A stretch of 64,000 bases of DNA, from assembly GCF_020880695.1 (NCBI RefSeq), contig NZ_JAJIWO010000002.1, positions 186,001 to 250,000 of the forward strand. The letters run 5' to 3'. The notes beneath the pieces were generated by a model. The model was not told the origin of the DNA. It saw nothing but the letters and a program-made list of their open reading frames with translations, and searched no databases. The stretch is from Mucilaginibacter sp. UR6-11 (GTDB taxonomy: Bacteria > Bacteroidota > Bacteroidia > Sphingobacteriales > Sphingobacteriaceae). Positions 63,151 to 64,000 of the stretch are shown here, piece by piece; the stretch's first letter is position 1; every line of letters begins with the position of its first letter. Both the position numbers and the translations under genes were made by a program.

Positions 63151-64000
63151 ATGCAAAATGTACTGCATGCCAAATCATGTATTTATAATATTATGAAAAT
63201 TACTGTAGTCGTAGTAGTTATTCAAATCATATCAAGTTCGATGCTTATTGCTTCAACGGCGAAAAGTCAGAGCCTGGAAACAACAACGATCAGTTTTGAA
63301 CTGCATAAGGCTACGGTTAAAGAGAGCCTGCTTTTATTACAGAAACAAAGCGCTTTTAAAATCTCTTATCCGGAGCAACCGGTTAGCAATGAAAGCAAAA
63401 AAATTGACCTTCCGCTTAGCCAGTATTCCATAGCCGGGGCGTTAAGATTTATACTTAAAAACACCAACCTGCAGTTTGCCCAGTCTAACCAATATATTAT
63501 TATCAGCCAAAAACCCCCGAAAGTACTCCCCGGTAAAATAACCGGAAAGATTACTGACGAAAAAACAGGGGAGACCTTAATCGGCGTAATTATTTCTGTA
63601 CAAGGGCAAAGCCGCGTTGTGCAAACGGATGTTCAGGGCAAATTTGAATTGGATTTGCCCGAAGGAAACTATGAATTTTCAGCCAGGTATATCGGGTATG
63701 TTACCGAGGTGTTTTCGGCAAATATAAAAGAGGGCAAAACCTCGGAGGTAAATATCAGGTTGAAGGCTCAGAAAAACAGTCTTAATGAAGTTGTAGTAGT
63801 TGGGTACGGTACACAAAAACGATCAACCATTACCGGTGCGGTAAACCAGGTAGGTTCTGAAGTGTTTGAGAACAGGCCGGTTACCAATGCAGCACAGGCC
63901 CTGCAGGGTGTTATTCCTAACCTTAATATTACTTTTTCAGACGGCAGGCCAGACCGGGGAGGGAATTTTAATATTCGTGGTTTTACCTCTATTAACGGCG
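63151..64000 (+). CDS. SusC/RagA family TonB-dependent transporter (PUL 2), C-terminus beyond window
   Basis: The frame is open from an ATG at 63151 (alternative ATG 63193) to the window edge, about 283 residues. It has a signal peptide (VVVVVIQIISSSMLIASTAKSQ), an STN domain (about 37-115), a carboxypeptidase-like beta-sandwich (about 130-205, ITGKITDEKTGETLIGV) and the start of the plug (VVVVGYGTQKRSTITGAV, about 214-231). The longer start is preferred because the same CAAANNTATGCAA context is found at the other susC start. Its STN domain fits signalling to the adjacent FecR. Confidence 0.93.
   Translation, partial: MQNVLHAKSCIYNIMKITVVVVVIQIISSSMLIASTAKSQSLETTTISFELHKATVKESLLLLQKQSAFKISYPEQPVSNESKKIDLPLSQYSIAGALRFILKNTNLQFAQSNQYIIISQKPPKVLPGKITGKITDEKTGETLIGVIISVQGQSRVVQTDVQGKFELDLPEGNYEFSARYIGYVTEVFSANIKEGKTSEVNIRLKAQKNSLNEVVVVGYGTQKRSTITGAVNQVGSEVFENRPVTNAAQALQGVIPNLNITFSDGRPDRGGNFNIRGFTSING

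Noticed and set aside
63248..63433. 61-residue plus-strand frame within the second susC
   Set aside because: A frame shadow; the susC frame with STN domain is clearly the coding one.
1..64000. CRISPR arrays, insertion sequences, prophage genes
   Set aside because: No regularly spaced direct repeats, transposase motifs or phage structural genes were seen anywhere in the window.

Overview
The window looks like chromosomal DNA of a Bacteroidota member, most likely family Sphingobacteriaceae and close to Mucilaginibacter or Pedobacter. This is inferred from gene content (GldH, SusC/SusD pairs with FecR-type anti-sigma factors, DUF4175, DUF3078, DUF5689), from the scarcity of Shine-Dalgarno sequences, and from several promoters matching the Bacteroidota -7 motif TAnnTTTG. 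No transposase, phage gene or CRISPR array was seen. Most of the window reads as stable chromosome flanked by accessory glycan-use genes.

Layout. 1-5.7 kb: sugar catabolism (an incomplete secreted GH106-like hydrolase, a PQQ-type sugar dehydrogenase fused to PKD and cytochrome c domains, and a TIM-barrel sugar isomerase). 5.7-8.2 kb: a small unknown gene, a hairpin-rich gap, and a MarR/MFS efflux pair with a probable operator. 8.6-13.3 kb: DUF4175 coiled-coil membrane protein, RsbW-like kinase, YbeY, glutathione peroxidase. 13.4-22.7 kb: leftward housekeeping genes (YifB/ComM, M1 peptidase, Ffh, DUF3078, two glucosaminidases, O-methyltransferase, RuvX). 22.8-27.7 kb: rightward holB, ricT, gldH, a small lipoprotein, rmuC. 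27.8-33.6 kb: thiL, a secreted NUC1 nuclease, and divergent nadA and nadB. 33.6-34.1 kb: a frameshifted pseudogene beside tRNA-Gly(CCC). 34.2-41.2 kb: gamma carbonic anhydrase, an Ig-like lipoprotein, mnmG, three parS-like sites, an ABC-F ATPase. 41.3-46.4 kb: pirin, an Mla-type lipid transport operon, TetR with a palindromic operator, SRPBCC and AraC genes.

46.7-64 kb holds two ECF sigma/FecR-controlled polysaccharide utilisation loci (PULs). PUL 1 is sigma, FecR, SusC, SusD, an endonuclease/exonuclease/phosphatase-fold hydrolase, a DUF5689 surface lipoprotein, an SGNH esterase, a GH20 hexosaminidase and a sugar isomerase. This set fits capture and trimming of an acetylated, amino-sugar-containing glycoconjugate, possibly phosphodiester-linked. 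PUL 2 starts at 61.3 kb and its SusC runs off the right edge.

The most interesting signal lies between fecR and susC in both PULs. Each gap carries an intrinsic terminator that only works leftward, and a leftward TAnnTTTG promoter box whose outermost base is the A of the susC start codon. The two gaps therefore seem to encode antisense RNAs of about 80 and 120 nt across the susC leader, comparable to the cis-antisense RNAs reported for Bacteroides PULs. The second strong signal is a cluster of three identical 16-bp parS-like palindromes upstream of mnmG, which suggests the chromosome-partition centre and perhaps a nearby replication origin. Coordinates, frames and palindromes were read by eye; family assignments come from remembered motifs and no database search was run.
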